From Gemmatimonadota bacterium (GTDB lineage Bacteria > Gemmatimonadota > Gemmatimonadetes > Longimicrobiales > Gaopeijiaceae), in contig JACQVF010000059.1 in assembly GCA_016209885.1 (NCBI GenBank), positions 1 to 45,163 of the forward strand: 45,163 nt of DNA. The letters are read 5' to 3'. Each line of letters begins with the position of its first letter. Position 1 is the stretch's first letter. Below are positions 9,622-17,883 of this stretch, piece after piece. The notes below the pieces were generated by a model. The model did not search any database. It saw nothing but the letters and a program-made list of their open reading frames with translations, and was not told the DNA's origin. The position numbers were made by a program, and so were the translations under genes.

Positions 9622-9694
9622 TGGGGTGTAGCTCAACTGGCAGAGCGCCTGGCTGTTAACCAGGAGGTTGGAGGTTCGAGTCCTCTCGCCCCAG
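9622..9694 (+). tRNA. tRNA-Asn (anticodon GTT)
   Basis: A 73-base cloverleaf is readable: acceptor TGGGGTG / CGCCCCA (one G-T pair), D arm GCTC / GAGC, anticodon stem CCTGG / CCAGG around the loop CTGTTAA with anticodon GTT at 9655-9657, variable loop AGGTT, T arm GGAGG-TTCGAGT-CCTCT, and discriminator G at 9694. The 3' CCA is not encoded and must be added post-transcriptionally. Confidence 0.97.
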
Positions 9695-10400
9695 TGCTCG
9701 CGGCCCGATGCCCGCTCGGAAGCGAGGGATCGCCTGGGCCGCGTCTTGTGGGAATCGGGGAAGAGGGGTGGCTCCCCTCGCGGGGAGGGCTTGATCTGAC
9801 GTCCCGAACACCTCGCCTCTGCCGGCCCGGCCTGCGTTTCTTCCTGCCCGTCGCGCTCGCCGTGGTTCCGGCGTTGCTGCGGGCGCCGCAGCTTCATGGG
9901 CCACGCTCGCCGGATCTGCCGGCGGCAGCAGTTGCCGCGCTGGCAGACGGTAGCGTCATCTCCAGCGCCGACGGGGGCCACGGCCACGGTGCGCTCGGCC
10001 ACTTCGACGCCCTGGGGCAGTCACCCACCCCGTGCGGCACCGGCTTCCGGGTCGGGTCGGAAACGGCCCGGCAGGGCGTGCCGCGGGCGAAGTCGTCCGT
10101 GGCCGCCAGCCGCGTCAACCCCAGCCGCATCCGCATCCTTCGCCTCGAGCACCGCGAGTTCGCGGCCACTGATCACGCCGCGCGGTCCGGCCGGCTGACG
10201 GCACGCAGCACCGCGCCCCCTGTCCTCTGATCTTCACCCCGCGCTACCGGGCGCAGCATGCGCTCGGGCGTGGCACGATGCCCCTGGAGCACGGTCTCCG
10301 GGGCCGCCGGCGGGTGATCCGCCGTCGCAGCGTGCGCGCAGCGGGGGCGCCGACTCGAACGTGAAGATCCGAGGACTCCAATCGAGGGGGAATTGGTGCC
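9695..10400 (+). other. Intergenic stretch without a recognisable gene
   Basis: About 700 bases between tRNA-Asn and the 52-codon gene. Open frames exist on both strands but all have arginine/proline/alanine-rich compositions typical of random GC-rich DNA, and I recognise no family. A GAGGGG / CCCCTC hairpin (9763-9779) just after the tRNA may aid termination. The part at 10230-10400 is GC-rich with several short inverted repeats but does not show the conserved core of a yybP-ykoY riboswitch. Confidence 0.5.
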
Positions 10401-10559
10401 ATGTTTACCGTCGGGCCACTGGCCCAGACCGAGCCATCGGGATGGCAGGGGATCCTCGCACGGATTCCACACGACGCGGCGGCAATCTTCGTGTACGTGC
10501 TGGCCGCCGTGTCGATCTACCTGATCTGGCGCGGAAGCCGCACGCAGAAGGGGAAGTGA
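10401..10559 (+). CDS. 52-residue single-pass membrane microprotein
   Basis: ATG at 10401 is preceded by a purine-rich GAGGGGG ribosome binding site about ten bases upstream. The peptide has a short polar N-terminus, one hydrophobic helix (about residues 26-43, ending YLIWRG) and a basic tail (RTQKGK), predicting an inside-positive C-terminus. It lies 35 bases upstream of the TerC gene in the same direction, so co-transcription is likely. I do not recognise the family; small accessory subunits such as CcoQ have a similar shape but no specific motif supports that. It is short enough to be missed by gene finders. Confidence 0.6.
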   Translation: MFTVGPLAQTEPSGWQGILARIPHDAAAIFVYVLAAVSIYLIWRGSRTQKGK

Positions 10560-10594
10560 GAGTGCTCGAACGCGCCCGATCCCGGCGCTGAACC

Positions 10595-11539
10595 ATGCTC
10601 TGGGTCATCTTCGCGACCAGCGTCTTCGTGATGCTCGCCCTCGACCTGGGCCTGCTTCATCGCGAGGGCCACGCCGTCCGGTTCAAGGAAGCGCTGGCGT
10701 GGACCGCCGCCTGGTTCACGCTGGCCTTCCTTTTCATGTGGGTCGTCTACTTCTGGCGCGGGCCGGGGAAGGCGCTGGAGTTTCTCACCGGGTATCTCAT
10801 TGAGTGGTCGCTCAGCGTCGACAATATCTTCGTCTTCCTGGTCATCTTCTCGTACTTCGCGGTTCCCGCAGCGTACCAGCACAAGGTCCTCTTCTGGGGG
10901 ATCGTGGGCGCGGTGATCATGCGCGCCATGCTCATTACCATGGGCGTCGTGCTGATCCAGCAGGTGGAATGGATCGTTTACCTGTTCGGCGCCTTTCTCG
11001 TCTTCACCGGTGTGCGCCTGCTCTTCCAGGCGGGCGCAGAGATCCATCCGGAGCGGAACCCGATGCTCAGGCTGGCGCGACGGTTTCTGCCGATCACCGA
11101 GAACTACGTGCGGGACAAGTTCTTCGTGCGGAGGGGCGCGCAGCGCTTCGCGACACCGCTCCTGGTGGTGCTCCTCGTGGTGGAAACGACGGACATCGTC
11201 TTCGCGGTGGACTCGGTCCCGGCCGTGCTGGCCATCACGACCGATCCGTTCATCGTCTATACCTCCAACGTTTTCGCGATCCTGGGGCTCCGTGCCCTCT
11301 ACTTCGTGGTGGCGGGGATCATGCAGCTCTTCGCTTACCTGCGGTACGGGCTCTCCGCCATCCTGGTGTTCGTAGGCGTGAAGATGCTGGTCGCCGACGT
11401 CATGGAGATCCCGGTCGAGCTCGCCCTGGGCGTCGTGGCCAGCATCCTCCTCATCTCCATCGTGGCTTCGCTCTTCGGCTCCGGAAACCGGGTTCGCTCC
11501 TCCACGCGCCGCGAGCGGGCGCCGGCCCGGCGCGAGTGA
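10595..11539 (+). CDS. TerC/Alx-family integral membrane protein
   Basis: 314 residues with seven to nine hydrophobic helices. Conserved acidic intramembrane motifs of the TerC family are present: LIEWSLSVDNIFVF near residue 69 and VVETTDIVFAVDSVPA near residue 200, the latter with the paired aspartates expected to bind a metal ion. TerC/Alx proteins are linked to tellurite resistance and, in Alx and MeeF/MeeY, to manganese export. The basic Ser/Arg-rich tail after about residue 295 is probably cytoplasmic. Forms a probable two-gene unit with the preceding 52-residue protein. Confidence 0.92.
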   Translation: MLWVIFATSVFVMLALDLGLLHREGHAVRFKEALAWTAAWFTLAFLFMWVVYFWRGPGKALEFLTGYLIEWSLSVDNIFVFLVIFSYFAVPAAYQHKVLFWGIVGAVIMRAMLITMGVVLIQQVEWIVYLFGAFLVFTGVRLLFQAGAEIHPERNPMLRLARRFLPITENYVRDKFFVRRGAQRFATPLLVVLLVVETTDIVFAVDSVPAVLAITTDPFIVYTSNVFAILGLRALYFVVAGIMQLFAYLRYGLSAILVFVGVKMLVADVMEIPVELALGVVASILLISIVASLFGSGNRVRSSTRRERAPARRE

Positions 11540-11735
11540 GCGCCGGAACCGGGACGCGCGGTCGTCAGAAACTCGATCTCGACCCGGAGAAGCCGAGGAT
11601 CGGGTCCCGGGACCGCTACCTGCCTACCTGCGTGGCGGCGGCCTCCCTCGCTGGCTGGCGTGACGCTCGCACCGACGCACGGCTACTCGAGGAGTGCTCG
11701 GATCGGATGGAGCGGGGCGCCGCCGGGCAGCGGCA

Positions 11736-12158
11736 TCACGGCGAGCCCTCTGGACCCTCGGGGTCGGGTGGCATCAACCGCAGCGCGGCAGAGTTGATGC
11801 AGTAGCGCTGCCCGGTGGGCAGCGGGCCATCAGGGAAGACGTGGCCCAGGTGGGCCTCGCAGCGCGCGCACAGGACTTCGGTACGGCGCATGAGCCACGA
11901 GTCGTCGGGCGCTGCGGCCACGTTCTCCGCGGCGACAGGCGCCCAGAAGCTGGGCCAGCCGGTGCCGGAGTCGTACTTCGTCTCCGACGAGAAAAGGGCA
12001 GCCCCGCAGCACACGCAGGTGTAGACGCCCGGCGTCTTCGTGTTCCAGTACTCGCCGCTGAACGCGCGCTCCGTCCCCTTTTCGCGCGTGATCTCGTATT
12101 GCTCCGGCGTGAGCTGGGCCCGCCATTCGCCGTCCGACTTCACCACCTTTTCCGCCAT
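11736..12158 (-). CDS. msrB: Peptide-methionine (R)-S-oxide reductase MsrB
   Basis: 140 residues, full length for the family. Four zinc ligands are present as two CxxC pairs (Cys48/Cys51 in CVCC and Cys97/Cys100 in CARC). The catalytic thiol is Cys120 in [11 protein letters not shown]. It reduces methionine-R-sulfoxide in oxidised proteins with thioredoxin; no signal peptide, so cytosolic. A good ribosome binding site (AGGAGAG) lies about eight bases before ATG 12158. It converges with terC, leaving about 200 bases with no obvious terminator. Confidence 0.97.
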   Translation of the reverse strand: MAEKVVKSDGEWRAQLTPEQYEITREKGTERAFSGEYWNTKTPGVYTCVCCGAALFSSETKYDSGTGWPSFWAPVAAENVAAAPDDSWLMRRTEVLCARCEAHLGHVFPDGPLPTGQRYCINSAALRLMPPDPEGPEGSP

Positions 12159-12458
12159 CGTCGCTCTCTCCTGTTCGTGTTACCCCCAAAGTCGCTCCGG
12201 GTACTGGCCGTCGGTGGCCGCGGCCGCCACGACTGTCCACAGCCCGGACAAGCCGCTCGGGCCCCGGCGACGGCGTAGGCCCGCACCCAGGGGCCGGCAC
12301 CCGTTGTCGCGAATCGTTCCAGCGCCGCCGGAGCACAAGACCCGCACGACGCTCAGCCCCGCCGGACGCGCCCGGTTGCCGCACGGCCCGCGCGGCACGC
12401 ACTATGTCACAACCTCGCCGTCGCTCTCGGTTTGCTATGAACGGTCCGGAGGTACGTA
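12159..12458. other. Intergenic region between divergent msrB and the DUF432 gene
   Basis: About 300 bases holding the divergent 5' regions. No convincing gene or RNA is visible. The last bases (GGTCCGGAGGTACGTA) provide the DUF432 ribosome binding site. Confidence 0.5.
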
Positions 12459-13271
12459 ATGACCGAAGACAGCGCGAGCCGCCCGGGTTCCGTGGCGTGG
12501 GGCGAACACCCCCTCGAAGCCGGAGAGGTGCGCGGCTGGCGGTTCGGGCCGCTGCGGCTCTGGTGCCGCCACGCCGACGACGAGCTCTGGATTGCCTCCG
12601 AGCGAGGGGAGGACGAACCGGCGGAAGAGCCTGTGCCGCCGCCGCCCGTGACCGCGGTCTGGTCACGCTGGGCTCTGGGGGAGCACCTATCCCGGGTTCG
12701 CTTCGTCCCTGCCCTCCCCGACCGACCGGTGGTCGTGGCCCCGGAGTTCCCGTTCCGGGTCATCCGCGGCGCGCACGCGCAGATCTATGCCCGCGTCCCC
12801 CTCTGGGTGCGAATCCAGGTCCCCAGGCTGCCGGGCGACGCACTGGCGGAGCTCCCGACACTCGTGCTGAGCAGGACCTGGTTCGGGGCCCTGGACGAAG
12901 GGGAACTCTGCTACTGGCTTCCGACCAGCGCCCGCCGCACGGCCGAGCCCCAGCTCTTCCGCCCCCACCTCGCCGTCTGTGCACTGCGGGTCATGAACCG
13001 CTCTGCCGGCCAGCTCGAGGTCGAGAAGTTCGCGCTGCAGGTGCAGCACCTCTCCATCTTCCAGCTCGAGGGCCGGTTCTGGGCGGACGAGACCCTCATC
13101 GTCTATGAGGGCGAGGCGGAGGGCACGGAGACGGAGTATACGGGGCGGCCTCCGACCGCCGTGGCCGCGGGCGAGCGGGTGACCGGGCCGCGCGTACCGG
13201 AGAGGCGGGAGTTCCGCTTGAGAACCTTCGCGAGGCTGCGCTCGCTGTCCGGATTCGGAATCCTGGGCTGA
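12459..13271 (+). CDS. DUF432 domain-containing protein
   Basis: 270 residues with GGAGG six bases before ATG 12459. The sequence has the DUF432 pattern: an N-terminal LRLWCRHADDELWIA segment, a central beta-rich part with PLWVRIQVP, then LCYWLPTSARR, a FRPHLAVCALRVMNRS block and a VEKFALQVQHLSIF strand, ending in a basic tail. DUF432 is of unknown function, found in archaea and bacteria, soluble and beta-rich. It starts a run of three same-strand genes with two small hypotheticals. I assign the family from pattern memory, so it should be checked with a profile search. Confidence 0.6.
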   Translation: MTEDSASRPGSVAWGEHPLEAGEVRGWRFGPLRLWCRHADDELWIASERGEDEPAEEPVPPPPVTAVWSRWALGEHLSRVRFVPALPDRPVVVAPEFPFRVIRGAHAQIYARVPLWVRIQVPRLPGDALAELPTLVLSRTWFGALDEGELCYWLPTSARRTAEPQLFRPHLAVCALRVMNRSAGQLEVEKFALQVQHLSIFQLEGRFWADETLIVYEGEAEGTETEYTGRPPTAVAAGERVTGPRVPERREFRLRTFARLRSLSGFGILG

Positions 13272-13408
13272 GGGATCGATCCATGCAGAACCTGGCTGAA
13301 TCGTTTCGCGCGCGGCCGGCCGATTCGCAGGCCGACCGGCATCGCTCTGGTTACGAACCGGAGCACAGGATTATCTTTTGGAAGTGAGCGTTGGGCGGCG
13401 GTGACGCG

Positions 13409-13687
13409 ATGATGATGCCACAGACTCACGGCCAGCACCTTGCTACGATCAGCTACGCTTCCCGGTTCTGGGATGTCTACCTGGAGTTCGACGATGATCC
13501 TCGCCGGCCGGACATGGCGCGGGCGAGGCTGGCATTCTCGCCCGCGGACGGCACCTCGGCCTCGGATGCGGTGCGGACCTCGGTGATCATCATCGAGCCC
13601 ACCTTCGAGGAGGCCGTGGCGAAGGCCCACGCCTTCGAGGATCGCCACCTGGTGGCGTTCCTCCGCTCGTGCCTACCCGGAGACTGA
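13409..13687 (+). CDS. Small hypothetical protein
   Basis: About 92 residues from the ATG at 13409 (MMMPQ); a TTG at 13391 with a GGAAG box is an alternative start. The protein is acidic, with an SRFWDVYLEFDDDP segment, a hydrophobic strand TSVIIIEPTFEEAV and a helical C-terminus (FEDRHLVAFLRSCL). It is probably a small alpha/beta cytosolic protein. I do not recognise it. It is followed after four bases by the next small gene, suggesting co-expression. Confidence 0.55.
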   Translation: MMMPQTHGQHLATISYASRFWDVYLEFDDDPRRPDMARARLAFSPADGTSASDAVRTSVIIIEPTFEEAVAKAHAFEDRHLVAFLRSCLPGD

Positions 13688-13691
13688 CGCC

Positions 13692-13895
13692 ATGGCCTCA
13701 GACTTCACGCCGGAGCGCCGGCGCTTCGCCTTCCCGATCCTGCCGGGCATCAGCGAGCAGCTGGACCGCCTGCGCCGCGCGGGGTGGGTGATCGAGCGGA
13801 TGCGTTTCGACCGTGACGCGGACGCACTCGAAGTGATCGCCTGGCGTCCCGCGCCCTCCCCCGAGGAGCGCCGCACGGGCGGGGGCAGCCCCTGA
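13692..13895 (+). CDS. Small hypothetical protein
   Basis: 67 residues, ATG at 13692, four bases after the previous stop and with GGAG nine bases upstream. A helix containing ISEQLDRLRRAGWVIERMRF is followed by an acidic strand DADALEVIAWRP and a charged tail. No family recognised; the codon pattern and tight spacing make it a credible second gene of a small operon. Confidence 0.5.
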   Translation: MASDFTPERRRFAFPILPGISEQLDRLRRAGWVIERMRFDRDADALEVIAWRPAPSPEERRTGGGSP

Positions 13896-13946
13896 CCGGC
13901 CGCTGAAGGGGGACAACGATCACCGCTCAACCACGTCGGGAGACAC

Positions 13947-15227
13947 TCACGCCTCCCGCACCCATCGCCATAGCTCGGGGAGCGTCGGCCGCTTCCCCTG
14001 CATGAGGATCCCGACCCGATAGACGCGGCCGGCGACCCACGTCACACCCCCCACGGCGGCGACCAGCAGCACGAGCGCCGCGGCGATCTCCCAGGGCTGC
14101 GCCGCGCCGCCCGCCGCCCGGGCCATGAGGAGCACCGGCGCGAAAAAGGGGACGATGGACAGCACCACCGCCCACGTGGTCGCAGGGTGCTCGAGCACGT
14201 AGGCCAGCAGCATGAGCGGCGCTACGAGCAGCATGACCACGGGCGTCTGTGCCTGCTGGGCTTCCTGCTCGCTGGAGCACATGGCTCCGATCGCCGCGTA
14301 CAGGGCGGCGTAGAGGAAGTAGCCGAGCAGGAACAGCGCCAGCATGAGCGCCAGGAGCCCGGCGGACGGGACCAGGCCCTCCAGCTCGATCTCGCGCGCC
14401 AGCTCGGGGAGGGACGCGACAAGCGCCGGCGCGCCCCAGAGCGCCAGGATCAGGCCGAACGCGATCCACACCGCGAGCTGTGTCAGCCCCACGGCACCCA
14501 CGCCCACCACCTTCCCCAACATCAGCTCCGCGGGCCGCAGCGCCGAGATGACCACCTCGACGATGCGGCCGGTCTTCTCCTCGAGGACCGCGCGCATGAC
14601 GGAAACGGCGTGGAACAGAATGAGGAAGTAGAGAAGAAACGAGGCGACGAAGCCGGTCGCGAACGGCCCCGGTCGAGCGTCCAGTCCCGCCTCACCGCCC
14701 AGCACGTCGACCTCAAGAGAGCCGCCCCCCAGGAACTCACGCAGACCGGGCTCACCCCCCACCGCGCTCTCCTTCAGCCGCTGCTCGAGAGCGGCCGCCA
14801 GTACGGCCTGCCGGATCGCCAGCTTCCGCAGCTCGCCCGGCATCGAGCCGCCTCGATAGCGGGCACGCCCTTCCGCCAGCGTCGCGCTGTCCAGGACCAG
14901 ATAGCCCTCCAGCTCCTCCTTCAGCACTCGCCGAATCTGGGCGTTCTCCGCTGCCGGCTGCGCCGGGTCCACGCGCTCGACCTGGTAACCCCCGGCCGCC
15001 AGCCGCTCGCGGACGCCTTCGTACAACATGCCGGTCCGGTCGATCACCGCGATCCGCCGCTCGCGTTGCTCCTCCCTCGCCGCCAGATAGAGGGGCAGCC
15101 CGAGGGCCAGCACGAAAAGAAGCGGCACTCCGAAGGTGGAGAACAGAAATGCCTTCGTGCGCACGCGCTCGAGATACTCGCGGCGGATGACGGCCCAAAC
15201 CTTTCTCACGGCTCTCACGGTCCTCAC
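13947..15227 (-). CDS. ABC-2 type exporter permease (NatB-like)
   Basis: 426 residues from GTG 15227, which overlaps the ATPase stop (GTGA); two further in-frame GTGs at 15218 and 15209 lie in a 9-base repeat and are alternatives. One membrane helix near residues 20-40 (FSTFGVPLLFVLALGLPLYLA) is followed by a large extracytoplasmic domain (about residues 45-190) and then five or six helices. The segment AVLEEKTGRIVEVVISALRP is the conserved ABC-2/NatB motif. With the adjacent ATPase it forms an exporter of the NatAB type, known for sodium or drug extrusion; the substrate here cannot be told from sequence. Confidence 0.88.
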   Translation of the reverse strand: MRTVRAVRKVWAVIRREYLERVRTKAFLFSTFGVPLLFVLALGLPLYLAAREEQRERRIAVIDRTGMLYEGVRERLAAGGYQVERVDPAQPAAENAQIRRVLKEELEGYLVLDSATLAEGRARYRGGSMPGELRKLAIRQAVLAAALEQRLKESAVGGEPGLREFLGGGSLEVDVLGGEAGLDARPGPFATGFVASFLLYFLILFHAVSVMRAVLEEKTGRIVEVVISALRPAELMLGKVVGVGAVGLTQLAVWIAFGLILALWGAPALVASLPELAREIELEGLVPSAGLLALMLALFLLGYFLYAALYAAIGAMCSSEQEAQQAQTPVVMLLVAPLMLLAYVLEHPATTWAVVLSIVPFFAPVLLMARAAGGAAQPWEIAAALVLLVAAVGGVTWVAGRVYRVGILMQGKRPTLPELWRWVREA

Positions 15228-16192
15228 GGCGCCGTCTCGTCGCCGCGGCGGCCCGCGTGGCGGATGAAGATCTCCCGCAGCCCGGGTTCCACGACCTGGA
15301 AGCGGTGTAGGCGAATTCCCGCGTCCACCGCCCGCTGGAGCAGGAGCTGCTGGTCCGTGCCGGCCCGCAGCGTGACGTGAACCGCGCCGTCCTTCGGCTC
15401 CATCCGCTCGACCTCCGGGATCCGCAGCCACCCATCATCGCCGTCGAACTCGACGGCGATGACCCCACTGCGCTCCGCCCGCTTCAGATCGCGCAGCGCG
15501 CCGTCCAGCACCTTCCTGGCCCGCGAGATGAGGCAGACCCGCTCGCACAGGCGCTCGGCCTGCTCCATGAGGTGCGTGGAAAAGAGAACGGTGGCGCCCC
15601 GGGCATGGAACTCCCGCACGATCTCCTCCAGCACCGCCTGATTGATGGGGTCGAGGCCGCTGAACGGCTCGTCCAGGACCAGCACCTCCGGATCGTGCAG
15701 AACGGTCGCGATGAACTGCACCTTCTGCTGCATCCCTTTCGACAGATCGTCCACCTTGCGCAGAGCCCATGCGCCCAGCTCGACACGATCCAGCCACTCC
15801 GTCGCCCGACGCCGCGCCTCGGGGCGGGGCACGCCACGGATCTCGGCCAGGAACACGAGCGCCTCGAGAACCCGCATCTTCTGGTAGACCCCTCGCTCCT
15901 CCGGGAGATACCCCACCCGCTCCCGCGCCCGAGCGGCCGGCCGCCCGCCCAGAAGCTCCACCTCCCCGGAATCCGGCAGCAGGATCCCCATGATCATGCG
16001 AATCGTCGTGGTCTTCCCCGAACCGTTGGGACCCAGCAGCCCGTAAATGGAGCCGCGAGGAACATCGAGATCGAGACCGGAAACGGCAACGTGCCCGCGG
16101 AACGCCTTGGTCGCGTTCCGCAAGCGAATGGGAGAAACCACTGAATCGCGCGGCGGCACGCCAGCAAAATCACGTGAAGACGTCGCGCTCAT
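15224..16192 (-). CDS. ABC transporter ATP-binding protein (NatA-like)
   Basis: 322 residues. Walker A is GPNGSGKTT at about residues 54-62; the Q-loop region is replaced by YLPEERGVYQKM, typical of the NatA/DrrA group; the signature is LSKGMQQKVQ; Walker B and D-loop are VLVLDEPFSGLDP; the switch histidine is in STHLMEQAE. The C-terminal 90 residues form the extra domain found in NatA-type ATPases. Its stop overlaps the permease start, so the subunits are translationally coupled. ATG at 16192 gives a 20-residue leader before the ABC core; a GTG closer to SPIRLRN is possible. Confidence 0.93.
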   Translation of the reverse strand: MSATSSRDFAGVPPRDSVVSPIRLRNATKAFRGHVAVSGLDLDVPRGSIYGLLGPNGSGKTTTIRMIMGILLPDSGEVELLGGRPAARARERVGYLPEERGVYQKMRVLEALVFLAEIRGVPRPEARRRATEWLDRVELGAWALRKVDDLSKGMQQKVQFIATVLHDPEVLVLDEPFSGLDPINQAVLEEIVREFHARGATVLFSTHLMEQAERLCERVCLISRARKVLDGALRDLKRAERSGVIAVEFDGDDGWLRIPEVERMEPKDGAVHVTLRAGTDQQLLLQRAVDAGIRLHRFQVVEPGLREIFIRHAGRRGDETAP

Positions 16193-16473
16193 GGTCCGCC
16201 ATGATGCTCCGGCCGCGGCGACACGTCAACGCTGCGCCCTCGCACCCGACCCGCGAGAGCGGCAACCTCACGAAAAACTGGACTACCAGCGGGAATCGTT
16301 GCACTATTCTGCGCTAGGTATTCCCCGCTGCCTGCAGCACCGTCGCGCAGCCGGTCCGCCCACGCGGGCCCGCTGGCTGGTCGCGGATCTGGCGATGCCA
16401 GCCGGATCCTGTGAGTCGTGCCCGGCTCACCACCACGGGTGACCGGTCGCCACCCCCCAACGCGGGAGGTTCC

Positions 16474-16755
16474 ATGACGCTTTCCGGCAAAGCACTAGCG
16501 CTGGCGCTCGGTCTGCTGACCGCGATCGCGCTCTTCCTGGGAACGTTGCTCTCTATGCTCATGGGAACCGGCGCGACCATGGGCGCGTTGCGCGCCGCCA
16601 TGCCCGGATACTCGCCGTACGGAATCGTCGGCGCCATTGTGGGTGCGATCTGGGCCTTCATCTACGGCGGGCTCGGCGGCTGGCTGATCGCGCTCTTCTA
16701 CAACATGTTCGCGTCCGGCGGCGAGGCGGCCGGGGGCGGCTCTCCCTCAGCCTGA
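16474..16755 (+). CDS. Small two-helix membrane protein
   Basis: 93 residues from ATG 16474 with GGGAGG five bases upstream. Two glycine-rich hydrophobic segments (about residues 6-30 and 45-78) are separated by an AAMPGYSPYG turn; the second ends in a FIYGGLGGWLIALFYNMF pattern. Proteins of this shape are often annotated as bacteriophage holin-like, but no phage genes are near, so I would treat that label as family resemblance only. Its role is unknown. The start of the longer frame at 16411 is rejected for lack of conservation-like composition. Confidence 0.65.
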   Translation: MTLSGKALALALGLLTAIALFLGTLLSMLMGTGATMGALRAAMPGYSPYGIVGAIVGAIWAFIYGGLGGWLIALFYNMFASGGEAAGGGSPSA

Positions 16756-17018
16756 CGCAGCCTCGAGCCGGCACCTCCTACCGCGGCCCCGGCCGGAGGG
16801 CTGGGGCCCCAGGCATCTTCTTCCCACTGGTGCCTCGGCCCACGAGCGGCGAAGCCGTCTCCCCGGCCGCGGATCACCGCCGGCCGAGCCCGTCGGGGGA
16901 TGCTGCCAAACCGGCAGGATAGGGCCGACTCCTCTGGGAGGGACAGCGCGACGTCTCACGCTTGGGCGGCTGCCCGCCCGGACCCTCGGGGAGCGGCCGC
17001 GCCTGGCTTGAGGTCAGC
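16756..17018. other. Intergenic stretch with a perfect 12-bp palindrome
   Basis: No gene is visible. CTGGGGCCCCAG at 16801-16812 is a perfect palindrome 45 bases after the preceding stop; it could contribute to a terminator but has no T tract. Several short GC-rich inverted repeats follow. Confidence 0.4.
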
Positions 17019-17046
17019 TTGCTGCGGGGTGAAAACGCCTTACATT
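17019..17046 (+). promoter_or_regulatory. Possible promoter of the AbrB-like gene
   Basis: TTGCTG (17019-17024) and TACATT (17041-17046) are 16 bases apart, about 37 bases before the start codon at 17083. Both boxes match the sigma-70 consensus only partly. Confidence 0.35.
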
Positions 17047-17082
17047 CTCGGCCAATCCACGCTCGAACGGACAGGAGGCTGA

Positions 17083-17274
17083 ATGGCCATTTTCCGTACG
17101 TTGTACTACGCGGATGTCACGGTCGGGGTGGGGGGCCGCATCACGATACCGCAGGACATGCGTGCGGACCTGGGCATCGAGGAGGGGGACGTGATGACGG
17201 TGCGCGTCGAGGAGAGCCCGGATCGCGCGCGTCAGCTCGTGATGTGGAAGGCTGAGCGCCAGCCCGAGGAGTGA
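17083..17274 (+). CDS. AbrB/MazE/SpoVT-fold DNA-binding protein
   Basis: 63 residues, with an excellent AGGAGG box six bases before ATG 17083. The central segment VGVGGRITIPQDMRADLGIE followed by EGDVMTVRVEE is the swapped-hairpin AbrB motif (strand, Gly turn, IP, helix, G-D-x-hydrophobic). Such proteins are either transition-state-type regulators or antitoxins. No PIN, MazF or other toxin gene follows directly; the next gene 99 bases downstream encodes a macro domain. A regulator or orphan antitoxin are both possible. Confidence 0.82.
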   Translation: MAIFRTLYYADVTVGVGGRITIPQDMRADLGIEEGDVMTVRVEESPDRARQLVMWKAERQPEE

Positions 17275-17373
17275 AGGCCCGAAGGGCGAGCCACGGCATG
17301 TGTTCGGGGTCGGCGTAGGGCGAAAGCCTGCGGCCGGCCTGGTGGGATGGACTCCTGACGGATCGGCGCCGCA

Positions 17374-17877
17374 GTGCTGATACGAGTCGAGCGGGGGGAC
17401 ATTTCGAGCTTCGACGGGGATGCCGTCGTCAACGCGGCGAACAATCACCTTCGGATGGGGGGAGGGGTAGCGGGGGCTTTAGCGGCCCGAGGGGGCCCGT
17501 CCATCCAGGAGGAGTGCGATGCCATCGTTCGCCGCAACGGCCCGCTTGCTCTCGGGCAGGCAGCGGTGACGGGCGCGGGTGAGCTTGCCGTTCGCTGCGT
17601 TATTCACGCGGCCGCGATGGGTGACGGGCCGCCCACCGCGCACTCGATCCGCTCGGCGACGCGTGAGGCGCTCCGATTGGCGGAGGGGCGGGGGGTCCGG
17701 ACGATCGCGTTTCCGGTGCTTGGGGCCGGGATTGGCGGCTTCCCCTTCGAAGAATCCGCCCGCCTCATGATCGAGGAGATCCGCGCGTACCCCGGGGATG
17801 AGACGAACATCGACGCTGTTGTGCTCTATGGGTACACGGAGGAGCAGGCCGCCACGCTGCGCCGGCTGCTGAGCTGA
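17374..17877 (+). CDS. Macro domain protein (ADP-ribose-binding)
   Basis: 167 residues from GTG 17374; the whole protein is one macro domain. Motifs are VERGDISSFDGDAVVNAANN (adenine and distal ribose binding), the Gly-rich loop GGGVAGAL, and the phosphate loop VLGAGIGGFPFEES. The asparagine and GGGV loop suit hydrolases of ADP-ribosyl groups or O-acetyl-ADP-ribose deacetylases. It may repair ADP-ribosylated targets. Gene stop and the convergent luxC stop are six bases apart. Confidence 0.93.
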   Translation: MLIRVERGDISSFDGDAVVNAANNHLRMGGGVAGALAARGGPSIQEECDAIVRRNGPLALGQAAVTGAGELAVRCVIHAAAMGDGPPTAHSIRSATREALRLAEGRGVRTIAFPVLGAGIGGFPFEESARLMIEEIRAYPGDETNIDAVVLYGYTEEQAATLRRLLS

Positions 17878-17883
17878 CCCCTT

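Noticed and set aside
9526..10230. A 234-codon plus-strand frame over tRNA-Asn
   Set aside because: Its only conserved-looking part (VAQLAERLAVNQEVGGSSP) is the translation of the tRNA itself, a well-known false protein motif.
10230..10400. yybP-ykoY manganese riboswitch before terC
   Set aside because: Looked for because alx/terC homologues often carry it; the conserved loop sequences are not present.
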